64,000 nt of DNA, taken from assembly GCF_028640845.1 (NCBI RefSeq), contig NC_080542.1, positions 136,392,346 through 136,456,345 on the forward strand, written 5' to 3'. This DNA comes from Ahaetulla prasina. Lineage: Eukaryota > Chordata > Lepidosauria > Squamata > Colubridae. Of this stretch, positions 45,803 to 55,848 are shown in pieces. The translations under genes were made by a program, and so were the position numbers. Positions within the stretch are counted from its first letter, which is position 1. The number at the start of each line of letters is the position of its first letter. The notes under the pieces were generated by a model. It was not told the DNA's origin and made no database searches. It saw only the letters and a program-made list of their open reading frames with translations.

Positions 45803-46321
45803 TTACAGATCTCTTAGGAATGGGGTGAGGTCAACAGTAGATAGTCTTTGGTTAAAGCTTTGGGGATTTTGGGATGAGACCACGGAGTCAGGTAGTGCAT
45901 TCCAAGCATTAAGAACTCTGTTACTGAAGTCATATTTTTTACAATCAAGATTGGAGTGGTTCACTTTAAGTTTAAATCTATTGTGTGCTCGTGTATTGTT
46001 GTGGTTGAAGCTGAAGTAATCTTCGATAGGAAACACATTGTAGCAGATGATTTTATGAGTTATACTCAGGTCATGCTGAAGGCGGCGGAGTTCTAAATTT
46101 TCTAAACCCAGGATTTCAAGTCTGGTGGCATAAGGTATTTTGTTGTGATCAGAGGAGTGGAGGACTCTTCTTGTAAAATATTTCTGGACACGCTCAATTG
46201 TATTAATGTCTGAAATGAAGTGTGGGTTCCAGACAGGCGAGCTGTAATCGAGAATTGGTCTAGGAAATGTTTTGTATGCTCTGGTTAGTAGTGTAATGTT
46301 TCCAGAGAAGAAGCTATGCAA
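45803..46321 (-). pseudogene. LINE family F ORF2 C-terminal fragment
   Basis: 172 residues open: RAYKTFPRPILDYSSPVWNP, IERVQKYFTRRVLHS, YPTRLEILGLENLELRRL (with small differences) and VLNAWNALPDSVVSS. About 85-90% like the copies at 39027 and 57396 by eye. Confidence 0.9.
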
Positions 46322-46360
46322 GATTAGGTTTACAACTCTTAAAGCCTTTTTGGCGATGTA

Positions 46361-46829
46361 TTTATTTTATTTATTTTATTTATTTATCAAATTTATATAC
46401 CGCCCTATCTCCCGAAGGACTCAGGGCGGTGTACAGGCATTTAAAACACATAAATACAATGTAAGAAATATAAAAACAGTTAAAAAACTTATTCTAAACG
46501 CCTATTAATTTAAAATTAAAAATATAAAATAAAAGCCAATTTAAAACCAGTAATTTAAAATTTAAAATTTAGCCCACCCCTGCACAATTAAATAAATGTT
46601 TTTTAAGACCCCGGGGGAAGGTCGGGAGGTCCGAAAGCTGACGAAGACCGGGGGGTAGTTCATTCCAGAGGGTGGGGGCCCCCACAGAGAAGGCCCTTCC
46701 CCTGGGCGTCGCCAGACGACATTGCCGCGCTGACGGCACCCTGAGGAGACCCTCTCTGTGAGAGCGCACGGGTCGGTGAGAGATATTCGGTAGCAGTAGG
46801 CGGTCCCGTAAGTAACCCGGCCCAATGCC
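46361..46829 (-). mobile_element. L2-type 3' piece (469 bp) nested in a LINE, 5-bp duplication
   Basis: ATGTA at 46356-46360 and 46830-46834. Reading the minus strand: HGIGPGYLRDRL, GRAFSVGAPTLWNELPPGLR, PTFPRGLKKHLFNCAG, then CCGCCCTGAGTCCTTCGGG and AT-rich tail ending in (AAATAAAT)n. It starts at the same internal point as 37089. It lies between codons of the host LINE's RT. Confidence 0.9.
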
Positions 46830-47230
46830 ATGTAGTTGCAATGGGCTTTGGCACTTAGATCATTTGATATGAAAACTCCAAGGTCTTTGACAGAGTGAGT
46901 GTCATCTACAAGGTCATGTCCATCAAGCTTGTATTTGGTGTTCTGATTCTTTTTTTCAATGTGTAAGACAGAGCATTTGTTGGTTGAGATTTGGAGTTGC
47001 CAAATTTTTGACCATTCCGACACAAAGTCAAGGTCTTTTTGAAGGGTAGCCGCATTGTTGGTAGTGTTAAATAGTTTAACATCATCGGCGAAGAGAACAC
47101 AATTACTTATAATATGGTCACAGAGGTCATGAATGTATAATATGAAGAGTGTTGGTCCAAGAACGCTGCCTTGGGGGACGCTGCTATTAACAGGAGCAGA
47201 ATTTGATAGGGCACTGCCATATATATACAT
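46562..47230 (-). pseudogene. Chimeric open frame: LINE RT fused to antisense-free L2 read-through
   Basis: The 222-codon frame begins with family F RT (VPQGSVLGPTLFILYIHDLC, NCVLFADDVKLF, KDLGVFISNDLSAKAHCNYM). At the ATGTA junction it reads through into the nested L2 piece in a frame other than the L2 protein frame (ALGRVTYGTAYCYRI...). The downstream part is therefore new sequence with no relation to either parent protein. No promoter or start context is visible, so expression is unlikely. Confidence 0.85.
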
Positions 47231-47292
47231 ATACTATACATATAGTATATGTGTATGTACTATATATACTATATATATATATATATATGTAC
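47218..47292. repeat. AT-rich microsatellite (ATATAC/ACTAT)
   Basis: Imperfect ATATATAC, CTATATAT runs between the LINE and the next TIR element. Confidence 0.9.
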
Positions 47293-47312
47293 TACATATA
47301 CATATAGTATCT

Positions 47313-47693
47313 ACATAGTCCTTGATTTACAACCATTCATTATGGATCATTCAAAGTTATAATGGCACTAAAAAGAAGTGACTTATGGTCATTTTTCACA
47401 CTTACAACTGTTGCGTCATCCTTATGGTCACCTGATCAAAATTCAGACACTTGGCAACTATTTATGATAGTTGTAGTGTCCCAAGGTCATGTGATCACTT
47501 TTGTGACTTTCTGGCAAGCAAAGTCAATGGAGGAAGCGAAAACTTAAAAACCATGTTATTAACCTAACAACTGCAGTGATTCATTTAACAATTGTAGCGA
47601 GAAAGATTGTAAAATGGGGCAAGTTCACTTAAAAACTATCTTGCCTAGCAATGGAAATGGGCTCAATTGTGGTGGTAACTCAAGGATTATTTG
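47313..47693. mobile_element. TIR miniature element
   Basis: ACATAGTCCTTGATTTACAA left, AACTCAAGGATTATTTGTA right. The full family interior is present in order (GCGTCATCCTTATGGTCAC, CACTTGGCAACTATTTATG, CAAAGTCAATGGAGGAAGC). Confidence 0.8.
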
Positions 47694-47950
47694 TATATAA
47701 TTTCATAGAATTGTTGCCAAATGACAGTAATAGGTGCTGACGTAATTAAATGTATTTGCTGCTATTCACAATAAATAAGGTGAAAATGTCCAAAAAATCC
47801 AAAAAGATTGTGTAAAATCATGTGTAAAGCTCAAAAATTTGAAGAAAAAGAAGAGGACATCTTTGAAATTCCTAACAAAATTGAAAGATGAGCCAAACCG
47901 TAGCAGGTGCCACAATATGACTTTGCCTAAGGGGACAGACAATGTAAAGC

Positions 47951-47999
47951 AGGGGTGAAATCTACTTACCTTCCTTACTGATTTGGAAGTGCATGCATC

Positions 48000-48000
<1 letters not shown>
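47951..48000. mobile_element. hAT left end, cut by a microsatellite
   Basis: CAGGGGTGAAATCTACTTACC and CTGATTTGGAAGTGCATGC match the left end of the element at 60051-60248. The rest is replaced by (GATA)n(GA)n at 47999-48060. Confidence 0.75.
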
Positions 48001-48036
<36 letters not shown>

Positions 48037-48078
48037 CTAGATAGAGCGATAGATAGATATTATTATTATTATTATTTA
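47999..48078. repeat. (GATA)n, (GA)n and (ATT)n microsatellites
   Basis: GATAGATAGATAGAGAGAGA then GATAGATATTATTATTATTA. The last part merges with the tail of the L2 piece. Confidence 0.9.
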
Positions 48079-48235
48079 TTGGATTTATAAACCGCCCTTC
48101 TCCCGAAGGACTCAGGGCGGTGTACAGCCAGGATAAAAAAGAACAATATACAGTTAAAATACAATTAAAAAACTTATTATACAGTATGGCCGAAATAATT
48201 AAGAATTATGAATCTAAAAACCCCAATTAATAGGG
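48061..48235 (-). mobile_element. L2-type 3' terminal fragment
   Basis: TTTATTGGATTTATAAACCG, CCCTTCTCCCGAAGGACTCA, GGGCGGTGTACAGCC, then A-rich text similar to 46440-46530. Only the last 175 bp are present. Confidence 0.8.
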
Positions 48236-48259
48236 TAGAGTCTTAACTCAATATTGACT

Positions 48260-48445
48260 CCTACATTAATGTTTGTGGTTTTCTTGGCACTTCTTGGAAG
48301 TGGTTTGTCCATACTTGTTTTATAGGGCTGAGAGACAGGGGCTGGTCCAAGGTCATCCAGCTGCCTTTCTCTCCAAGATGGGATGAAAATTCGTGGTGTC
48401 TCCATTTCTAGCCTAACTGCTAGACCAAACTGGCTGTCCATTTCT
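48260..48445. repeat. MIR/CORE-SINE-like relic
   Basis: TTCTTGGCACTTCTTGGAAG, GTGGTTTGTCC, GGGCTGAGAGACAGGGGCTG, CCAAGGTCATCCAGCTGCC and CTGCTAGACCAAACTGGCTG follow a familiar squamate repeat. The minus-strand open frame across it is only a translation of the repeat. Confidence 0.5.
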
Positions 48446-49489
48446 TCAATGTATCTGCAAATATTTTGGTGGAAAAAATAGATCCTCAAAACATGATGTA
48501 GGCAAATGCTGCCATTTATATATTTTGAGGCACTGTTCATTAATGATAGCTATACTTTGAAATCAGATGTTCACTTCTGCATGCAGAAATGCATGAAGTG
48601 AGCCAAGCCTGACACATCTCCAGTTTTTGTTATGAAAGCTCTGCTAGGTCACCATAGGAAGATATGCTGCAGAATATCCGGGAAGAGACACGGAGAAGTT
48701 GTGCAATTCACAGTTTTGTTTATCTCATGAAGCTGTTACTTGATAGGCTGACAATAAAACAAAAAAGAACATTTGGGAGTCTGGATGTTGGACAGTGGAG
48801 CAAAGTTTCTATATACTAGTTAATTGATCTGCTTTTACGACTGCCTCTGAAAGATACAAATATTACATTTCTTGGTGAATGTTCCTTTCAGCAATACCAA
48901 TTCTAGTTTCAGAGAAGAGGATCAAAGAGATTTCAGTAGAGGAAGAAATAATGTCAGCTAGGTTGACCCTGGATAGAAAATGAAATTACAAACAAACTAC
49001 AATGCATTTCAGAAATATCCTGTGGGCATGGCTAGGGCCATGTCATCAACAACCAGCAAAATAAGCCATCTTTATTTTTAAAAGAACAGGATTTGCTTTT
49101 TTGCTAAAGCTACTTCTTTAGGTTTGGTTCCAATTGCAGTTTTTAGGTAGAATCCAAATTGAAAAAAATGAGGATTAGTACTGAGTCTCCAAAGCAAAAA
49201 CAGGACAAATTTGAGCCATAGCAATAAATTAAATTAGCACAAACATCAAGATGTAAAGGCAACTGTACATATGAGAAGAAGAAGATAAGATTATAATTCT
49301 TTCCAGTCAATTTAGCAGATTTTCTGACATCCATGTAAAGCAGGAGAAGGAAGGGAGGTGTTTTATTTTACTCAGGAAATGTTACATTAGCTTTGAAAAC
49401 AAGCACTGGTTATCAGTTTCCATTGATATCCACAATAGATTGCCAATAGGGAATAAAACATCTTTGCCCTGATCCAATACAGCTAGTCC
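48446..49489. other. Unique sequence
   Basis: No repeat ends or coding motifs recognised. Confidence 0.4.
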
Positions 49490-49795
49490 TTACGACCATT
49501 TTTCACAGCTTTGCAGCATCCCCATGATCAAAATTCAGATGCTTGGCAGCTGGTTCATATTATGACTGTTGCTGTGTCCCAAGTTCATATGATCACCTTT
49601 TGCGACCTCACAAGCAAAGTCAATGGGGAAGCCAGATTCACTTCACAACTGGGCTACTAATTTATCAGTTGCAATGATTCACTTAACAACTGTGGCAAGA
49701 AAAGTAGTAAAATGGGGAAAAACTCACTTAACAAATGTTTCACTTAATAACAGAAATTTGGGGCTCAATTGTGGTCGTAAGTCGAGGATTGCCTG
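49490..49795. mobile_element. TIR miniature element
   Basis: The left end CAGCTAGTCCTTACGACC has lost about 70 bp right after the terminus. The right end GTCGTAAGTCGAGGATTGCCTG is in two parts and well preserved, followed by TA. Confidence 0.8.
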
Positions 49796-50546
49796 TACAG
49801 TTGTTATTTAATTTTGAGTTTTGTACTTATTTGATTTATGGCTTATTTAATTCCAAGCTGAGTTCTGAATTAATTGGTGGGGGGGTGTTAGTAAAAAAGT
49901 AGAGTATACATTTCTGGATGCAAATTTTAAGTAAACCCACAACCACCATATTTCAAAGCCAAGAAGGACAACCAGACTTATAAGGACTTCTGGAACATAG
50001 AGTGGGAGTCCCAACGGACTTTTAGGGAAATGCTGTTCCAGAGACCAGGCACTTCAATAGAGGGTTGGAAAAGGCTTTGACCATTAGTGTCTGCCAAATT
50101 AAAACAGGCTGCAGGCAATTTTTTTTAAAAAAGGATACAGCACAAGTAAACTTAAATAAATAAAGCTTCAAACCAATTTTATCTTTTCTGAAGATTTATA
50201 CAAAACTTTATCCAAAACATGTGGCTTTGTTCTTCACTGTGTCTAAAAGATCATGGGCAAAGAGTGTGTTGCTGACAACATGTGAAGTGTTCATATGTGC
50301 TAAATGATTATCCAATAAACAATATTCTGATGTTCCCAAGTTATGCCAGCATCAACTGAAACATCAGTTCAGGTTAACACCATTGATGAATGAAGCTTCA
50401 AAAGGTTGAGAATATACAAAAAAAAGGTAGACAACATATTTCTTTTGGAAACGTTTTTGATCTATTTATAATATAGTATAGTGGTCACCAGATGGTGCTG
50501 TTATTCACATCCATAGGATTTCTTTTCATCACTTGTAACTACAGTA
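49796..50546. other. Unique sequence
   Basis: No repeat ends recognised; one G-run (GGTGGGGGGGTG) near 49876. Confidence 0.35.
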
Positions 50547-51058
50547 CAGGTAATCATGGATTTACATCAGTGATGGATTGCTACCAGTTCTCCCCTGATT
50601 GGGCGAACCAATAGCACCAGCGGCGGGAGGCTCCGCCCACCCACCCGGACATCTCGGCGCACCCGTCTGGACTTCTGTACCGGTAGTGGCCGAAATTGAA
50701 ATCCACTATTAAGTTACATCCACAACAGAAAATTTCTGTTGCTAGAGCGAGAGAGATGTTAAGTGAGTTTTGCCCCATTTTATGACCTTTATTGCCACAG
50801 TTTTAATGATAAGTCAATCGTTGCAGATTTTAGTTTGTTAAATGAATCTGGCTTCCCCATTGACTTGGCTTGTCAGAAGGTGGTAAAAGTTGAATCACAT
50901 GAAACTGGGGGGAAGCAACTGTCATTAAAACATGCCAATTACCAGGGCTCCAAAATTTGATCTTGTTAAATGGGGATTCTGCAATGGTTGTAAGTGTGAA
51001 AAATTGTCATAAGTCACTTTTTTTACGAAATGAATGGTTGTAAGTGAAGGACTAACTG
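50547..51058. mobile_element. TIR miniature element split by a hAT element
   Basis: CAGGTAATCATGGATTTAC at the left, ATGGTTGTAAGTGAAGGACT at the right, TA on the left. The interior resumes after the nested element with ATCCACAACAGAAAATTTC. Confidence 0.8.
50568..50711. mobile_element. 144-bp hAT miniature element nested in a TIR element
   Basis: CAGTGATGGATTGCTACCAG and CCGAAATTGAAATCCACTATT are inverted ends of the family at 59247 and 60051. The flanks ATTTACAT (50560-50567) and AGTTACAT (50712-50719) match at 7 of 8. The interior is GC-rich (CGGCGGGAGGCTCCGCCCAC). Confidence 0.85.
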
Positions 51059-51638
51059 CATATGTTATGAACAACTTCTGCAAAAAAATTGTTACTCAGC
51101 AATATTGGCTGAAAAAACAATATTAGCAATTTAGCACTGGTTTTTTGTATCTCTGGGGACCAGAAAATTGCTAATTTTCTGCAAAGCAGAAAGCTATAAA
51201 CAACCAATATCATTCTTCCTTCTATTGTGCAGAGGATTGAATGAGTTATAATATTTAAAATAACTGTTGCAGCATTTTACATGACCTGTTTTTGTTTTAT
51301 TATTCCTCTTTAGGATGAGAGATAAAATGTATATGCCATACCATATTTCTTTTACTCTATTAGTTCTATTATATTATTGTATCTGATCCTGATGCCCTTT
51401 TATTTTAAATCAGCAGTTCTCAGTGTGTGGTCTGGGGGATTCCTGGGGCTCTTTTAGGAGGATCTACAAAGTAAAATAAATATTTAAAATTTCTTAGTTT
51501 TATGTCTAATGCAGTAAATATTAGTAGATATAACTCACATAAACCAAAGCTCTTTGGTGTCTTTAATCACTTTTAAGAATGTTATTCCTGAGACCAAAAT
51601 GTTTGGGAATTTTAAATGTTTTAAATGAAATATAACTA
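51059..51638. other. Unique sequence
   Basis: Around 51411-51470 CAGCAGTTCTCAGTGTGTGG, TCTGGGGGATTCCTGGGG hints at an old hAT left end without a partner. Confidence 0.35.
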
Positions 51639-51980
51639 CAGGTAGTCCTCAACTTATAACAGTTCATTTAGTGACTGTTTGAAGGTACAACAGCACTGAA
51701 AAGAAATGATATATTTAACTGACGATTGCAGCATCCCTAAGATCATGTGATCAAAATTCAGAGGCTTGCCATCTGACTCATATTTAGATGGTTGCATTGT
51801 CGCAGGATCATATTATTAGTTTTTGCAAACTTCTGACAAGCAAAGTCAGTGGGAAAGCTAGATTCACTTAACAGCTGTTGCAAGGAAGGTCAGAAAAAGG
51901 GGTAAAACTCACTTAATAACTTGTCTTGCTCAGCAACATAATTTTTGGTTCAGTTGTGGTCATAAATTGAGAACTACCTG
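51639..51980. mobile_element. TIR miniature element
   Basis: CAGGTAGTCCTCAACTTATAA and ATAAATTGAGAACTACCTG with TA on both sides. The complete interior of the main subfamily is present. Confidence 0.9.
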
Positions 51981-52524
51981 TATTATAGACTTCCAGCTGC
52001 TATATGCCCAGTGGAATAGACCACTTAGACTTAGAGCAATCTAAAGCAATTATTTGCCTCTGAAAAGTAGCAGGGCTTTTAAAATTCTTTCTGTTGGCTG
52101 CATTTCAATAAAACACTAGATCGCCTAGGTCTAGTGAATAATGGAATTGTTTGACCATGAGCAATATTTCAATTACAATATTGTAATCAATGATTAGTTT
52201 CTATTTCTAGGAGCAGGGTGGGGTGGGAAATTTTAATTACAGTTTTGTTACTTCCCTTCTTTGGTGTTCTGTTACGGGATTAGTAATGAATTGCCTTTTG
52301 AATAGCATTCTTCATAGGGTTAGGAAAATGATTCAGAAGGGCTTACACAAACACAAAACCAATCTGGTATCCATTAAAGCAGGGTTGTTTTTTTTCCAGG
52401 GAGCAAATGTTTTAAGGAACACTTCTGCCAAATCATGTTCAAAATGTGCACAAATCAATTTTTGTTTCTCTAAAGGGGGCAATGAGAAAGTTGCTTTCCA
52501 TACATAAATATTACACATGCATAA
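51981..52524. other. Unique sequence
   Basis: No repeat ends recognised before the BovB 3' end. Confidence 0.35.
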
Positions 52525-52528
52525 AGGT

Positions 52529-54104
52529 TTATTTTTGTTTGTTGCAAAGTCGTGTCTGACCCATTGCGACCCCATGGACAATGTTCTCCCAGGCCTTCCT
52601 GTCCTCTACCATCCTCTGGAGTCCATTTAAGTTCACACCGACTGCTTCAGTGACTCCATCCAGCCACCTCATTCTCTGTCGTCTCCTTCTTCTTTTGCCC
52701 TCAATCATTCTCAGCATGATGCTCTTCTCCAGTGAGTCCTTCCTTCTCATTAGGTGGCCAAAGGATTTCAGTTTCATCTTCAGGATCTGGCTTTTTAAGA
52801 GCAGTCAGGGTTGATCTCCTCTAGGACTGACCAGTTTGATTACCTTGCAGTCCAAGGGACTTGCAAGAGTCTTCTCCTGTACCAGAGTTCAAAGGCCTCA
52901 ATTCTTTGGCACTCAGCCTTTCTTATGATCCAACTTTCACAGCCCTACATAGAATAGAATAGAATAGAATAGAATTTTTTATTGGCCAAGTGTGATTGGA
53001 CACACAAGGAATTTGTCTTGGTGCATATGCTCTCAGTGTACATAAAAGAAAAGACACCTTCATCAAGGTACAACATTTACAACACAAATGATGGTCATAG
53101 GTTGCAATTTAACCCATAATGATAGCAACAAAAAGTTACAGTCATACAGTCATAAGTGGAAAGAGATTGGTGACGAAAATGATGAGAAGATTAATAGTAG
53201 TATAGATTTAGTAAATAGTTTGTCAATGTTGAGGGAATTATTTATTTAGCAGAGTGATGGCGTTCGGGGAAAAACTGTTCTTGTGTCTAGTTGTTCTGGT
53301 GTGCAGTGCTCTATAGTATCGTTTTAAGGGTAGGAGTTGAAACAGTTTATGTCCTGGATGTGAGGGATCTGTAAATATTTTCACAGCCCTCTTCTTGATT
53401 CGTGCAGTATACAGGTCCTCAATGGAAGGCAGGTTGGTAGCAATTATTTTTTCTGCAGTTCTAATTATCCTCTGAAGTCTGTCTTTCTTGTTGGGTTGCA
53501 GAACCGAACCAGACAGTTATACATTCAACTGGGAAAACCATAGCCTTGACTATAAGCACTTTTGTTGGCAGGGTGATAGCTCTGCTTTTTAGTATGCTGT
53601 CTAGATTTGCCATAGCTTTCCTTCCCAGGAGCAAGGGTCTTTTAATTTCTTGGCTGCAGTCCCCATCTTGGAGCCCATGAAAATAAAATCTGTCATTACC
53701 TCCATTTTTTCCCCATCTATCTGCCAGGAATGGAGAGGGCCAGATGCCATGATCTTAAATTTCTTAATGTTGACTTTCAAGCCAACTTTTGACCTCTCCT
53801 CCTTCACCCACATCAAGAGGCTCTTTAGTTCCTCTTCACTTTTTGCCATTAGAGTAATATCATCTGCATATCTGAGGTTGTTGATATTTCTCCCGGCAAT
53901 CTCAATTCCAACTTTTTATTCATCTAGCCCTGCCTTTCTCATGATGTGCTCTGCAGATAAGTTAAATAGGCAGGGTGATAGTATACAGCCTTGCTGGACT
54001 CCTTTCCCAATTTTGAACCAATCAGTGGTTCCGTGTCCAGTTCTCACTGTTGCTTCTTGACTCGCATATAGGTTAGTCGTCTTCAAATACTTTACCCATA
54101 CCAC
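52529..54104 (-). pseudogene. BovB ORF2 fragment
   Basis: From the right: VRTGHGTTDWFKIGKGVQQG, CILSPCLFNLSAEHIMRKAG (motif B region); then, after a frameshift, the catalytic area (read as decayed YADD upstream of MAKSEEELKSLL) and KVGLKVNIKKFKIMASGPLH, WQIDGEKMEVMTDFIFMGSK. After the nested insertion the C-terminus is KSFGHLMRRKDSLEKSIMLR, EGKRRRRRQRMRWLDGVTEA. These are standard RTE-BovB blocks in normal order. The coding sequence is broken by frameshifts as well as by the insertion. Confidence 0.92.
52951..53519 (-). mobile_element. Snake-type CR1/L3 LINE nested in BovB, 5-bp duplication
   Basis: Starts with (AGAAT)n at the TACAT target (52946-52950) and ends at GAACCGAACCAGACAGTTA before a second TACAT (53520-53524). 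It contains the 3' untranslated region and the last part of ORF2 with frameshifts. (AGAAT)n here is five units, the longest of the five copies. Confidence 0.9.
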
Positions 54105-54105
54105 A

Positions 54106-54695
54106 TTTCAGACATCAATACAATTGAACGTGTCCAGAAATATTTTACAAGAAGAGTTCTCCACTCCACTGAATACAACAAAATATCTTATACCTCCAGA
54201 TTGAAATCTTGAATTTAGAAAACTTAGAACTCTGCCGCCTTCGACAGGACCTGTGTTTAACTCATAGAATCATCTATTGCAATTTCCTTCCTGTTGAAAA
54301 CTACTTCAGCTTCAATCATAACAATACAAGAGCAAACAATAGATTTAAACTCAATGTTAATTGTTTCAATCTTGATTGCAGAAAATATGACTTCTGTAAC
54401 AGAGTTATTAGTGCTTGGAACACACTACCTGATTCTGTGGCCTCTTCTCAAAATCCTCAAAGCTTTAACCAAAAACTCTCTACTATTGACCTCACCCCAT
54501 TCCTAAGAGGTCTATAAGGGGCGTGCATAAGAGCACAAATGTGCCTACCGTTCCTGTCCTATTGTTTCCTTTCATTATATCCAATTAATATAGTTATCAC
54601 ATACTTATGCTCATATATATGCTTATATATTATATAGTTATTTTCATGCTTATGCTTATATATACTGTTGTGACAAATAAAATAAAATAAAATAC
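54106..54695 (+). mobile_element. CR1/L2-clade LINE family F, 3' portion
   Basis: Begins at CACATTTCAGACATCAATAC, directly against the BovB truncation. ORF2 C-terminus at 54209-54517, TAAGGGGCGTGCATAAGAGC, CCGTTCCTGTCCTATTG, then TTGTGACAAATAAAATAAAA tail. Confidence 0.9.
54209..54517 (+). pseudogene. LINE family F ORF2 C-terminal fragment
   Basis: 102 residues ending in SAWNTLPDSVASSQNPQSFN and STIDLTPFLRGL, matching the ends of the copies at 39027 and 57396. The upstream part (IERVQKYFTRRVLHS) is in another frame. Confidence 0.9.
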
Positions 54696-54722
54696 TATAT
54701 ATATATATATGTAGGTCTTTGG

Positions 54723-54935
54723 TTATTCGGATTTTCTCCCGCGTAAAATTGGAAGTGTCTTGGCGACGTTTCTTAGGATGGTGGATATTTTTTGGTTTGT
54801 GCAGAATGCTGTCTTGATGTTGTGTTTGTGGAGGATCTTGCTGATTCTGTCTGTGGTGGCTTTTATATATGGGAGGAGGACTGTGCCGTTTTCTTGTTCT
54901 CTGTCTTGGATTTTAGTGGGGGGTTCGGGGGGGTT
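54723..54935 (-). pseudogene. Inverted partial copy of the Penelope-like frame
   Basis: The minus strand reads GTVLLPYIKATTDRISKILH and KTAFCTNQKISTILRNVAKT. It matches the start of the right-arm frame, then switches at ILRN to 3' untranslated sequence (VAKTLPILRGRKSE). The switch point is the AAAC microhomology. Confidence 0.85.
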
Positions 54936-54940
54936 CAGCC

Positions 54941-55801
54941 CTCCTCCCATATATAAAAGGCACCACAGACAGAATCAGCAAGATCCTCCACAAACATAAC
55001 ATCAAGACAGCATTCTGCACCAACCAAAAAATATCCACCATCCTAAGAAACCCCAAAGACAAAATTGAGTTAGAAAATCAAGGAGTATATGAAATCTCAT
55101 GCACCGCCTGCCCCACCACATACATTGGACAAACCAACAGAAGAATAAGTGCACACAAGAACTCATTCAAAAAAGAGGAACCAACTTCTTCCCTGGTCCA
55201 ACACCTTAAAGCCACAGGACACGATATTGACTTTAAAAAGACCAGAACTATCGCCAAAACTGAACGCTTTAACAACAGAATAATCAGAGAAGCCATCGAG
55301 ATAGAAAAACGCCCACACAGCATAAACAAACGAGATGATACCTCCCGCCTACCAGCCATTTGGAAACCCGCCCTTATTGACAAACGAGTCCCTAACACGA
55401 GGAATGACACCAGACCCACACTCACGAGGTCCACACAGGATGTCACCACCACACATCCACCCAGAAAGCAGACCCAAATCCACACTAATCATGAAGCACG
55501 ACCAAGGACCAGAAGCCAGACTGCAGCTGCAACATTAGCCATTTCAAACCCCTCCAATCCATACATGCAGCAGACAGACACCCACTATGAAGATGTAGCA
55601 CGACTACAAACACAAAGCCAAACAACAGCAATGCAGCTCACCAGCTCAAATCCCCCTGCAACTCAGACTAATCTGAGCACAACCAAGCCCCCACCCAAAC
55701 AGGACACCCCCCCCAGCCAATCAGAGCACAAAAAAAACCCCCATCCAATCAGAGCACAGCCAAGCTCCACCCAATCAGTTCAAACCCCCACTAGCAGTTA
55801 A
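54941..55801 (+). CDS. Penelope-like ORF C-terminal part with GIY-YIG endonuclease, open
   Basis: One frame stays open for 286 codons from 54941 to TAA at 55799-55801. It reads LLPYIKGTTDRISKILHKHN (residues 1-20, the RT-endonuclease linker of PLEs) and ILRNPKDKIE. The GIY-YIG domain follows: GVYEISCTACP (48-58), TYIGQTNRR (60-68), LVQHLKATGHD and EAIEIEKRP (near residue 115, the catalytic Glu). The spaced cysteines between GVY and YIG are a PLE trait. The last 130 residues are T/P/Q-rich and not a known domain. It is 5'-truncated: the RT is absent and there is no ATG before 55565, so it is a fragment rather than a working gene. Confidence 0.8.
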   Translation, partial: LLPYIKGTTDRISKILHKHNIKTAFCTNQKISTILRNPKDKIELENQGVYEISCTACPTTYIGQTNRRISAHKNSFKKEEPTSSLVQHLKATGHDIDFKKTRTIAKTERFNNRIIREAIEIEKRPHSINKRDDTSRLPAIWKPALIDKRVPNTRNDTRPTLTRSTQDVTTTHPPRKQTQIHTNHEARPRTRSQTAAATLAISNPSNPYMQQTDTHYEDVARLQTQSQTTAMQLTSSNPPATQTNLSTTKPPPKQDTPPSQSEHKKNPHPIRAQPSSTQSVQTPTSS

Positions 55802-55848
55802 AAAGGAAGAAACAGCTGCAATCACACATTGCTCCCAGAAGCACGAAG

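Larger units (their letters stand above)
45664..47207 (-). mobile_element. CR1/L2-clade LINE family F, interrupted by an L2 piece
   Basis: 3' end TTTATTTATTTTGTCAAACAC, AGGACAGGAACAGTAGGCAC; RT C-terminus 45803-46321; insertion 46361-46829; RT middle 46835-47207. 5'-truncated at motif B. Confidence 0.9.
52525..54105 (-). mobile_element. RTE-BovB LINE, 5'-truncated and split by a LINE tail
   Basis: The minus strand carries the BovB RT middle (53601-54105) and C-terminus (52529-52940), separated by the insertion at 52951-53519. 5' truncation at 54105 abuts another LINE. BovB is abundant in squamates. Confidence 0.9.

Noticed and set aside
48214..48540. 108-codon minus-strand frame
   Set aside because: Translation of a MIR/CORE-SINE-like relic and its flank; no independent support.
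54700..54935. Possible spliced (intron-lacking) copy in the left Penelope-like arm
   Set aside because: The removed segment does not begin with GT or end with AG at the junction; the AAAC microhomology fits template switching better.
55078..55485. 135-codon minus-strand frame
   Set aside because: Antisense shadow of the Penelope-like GIY-YIG frame.
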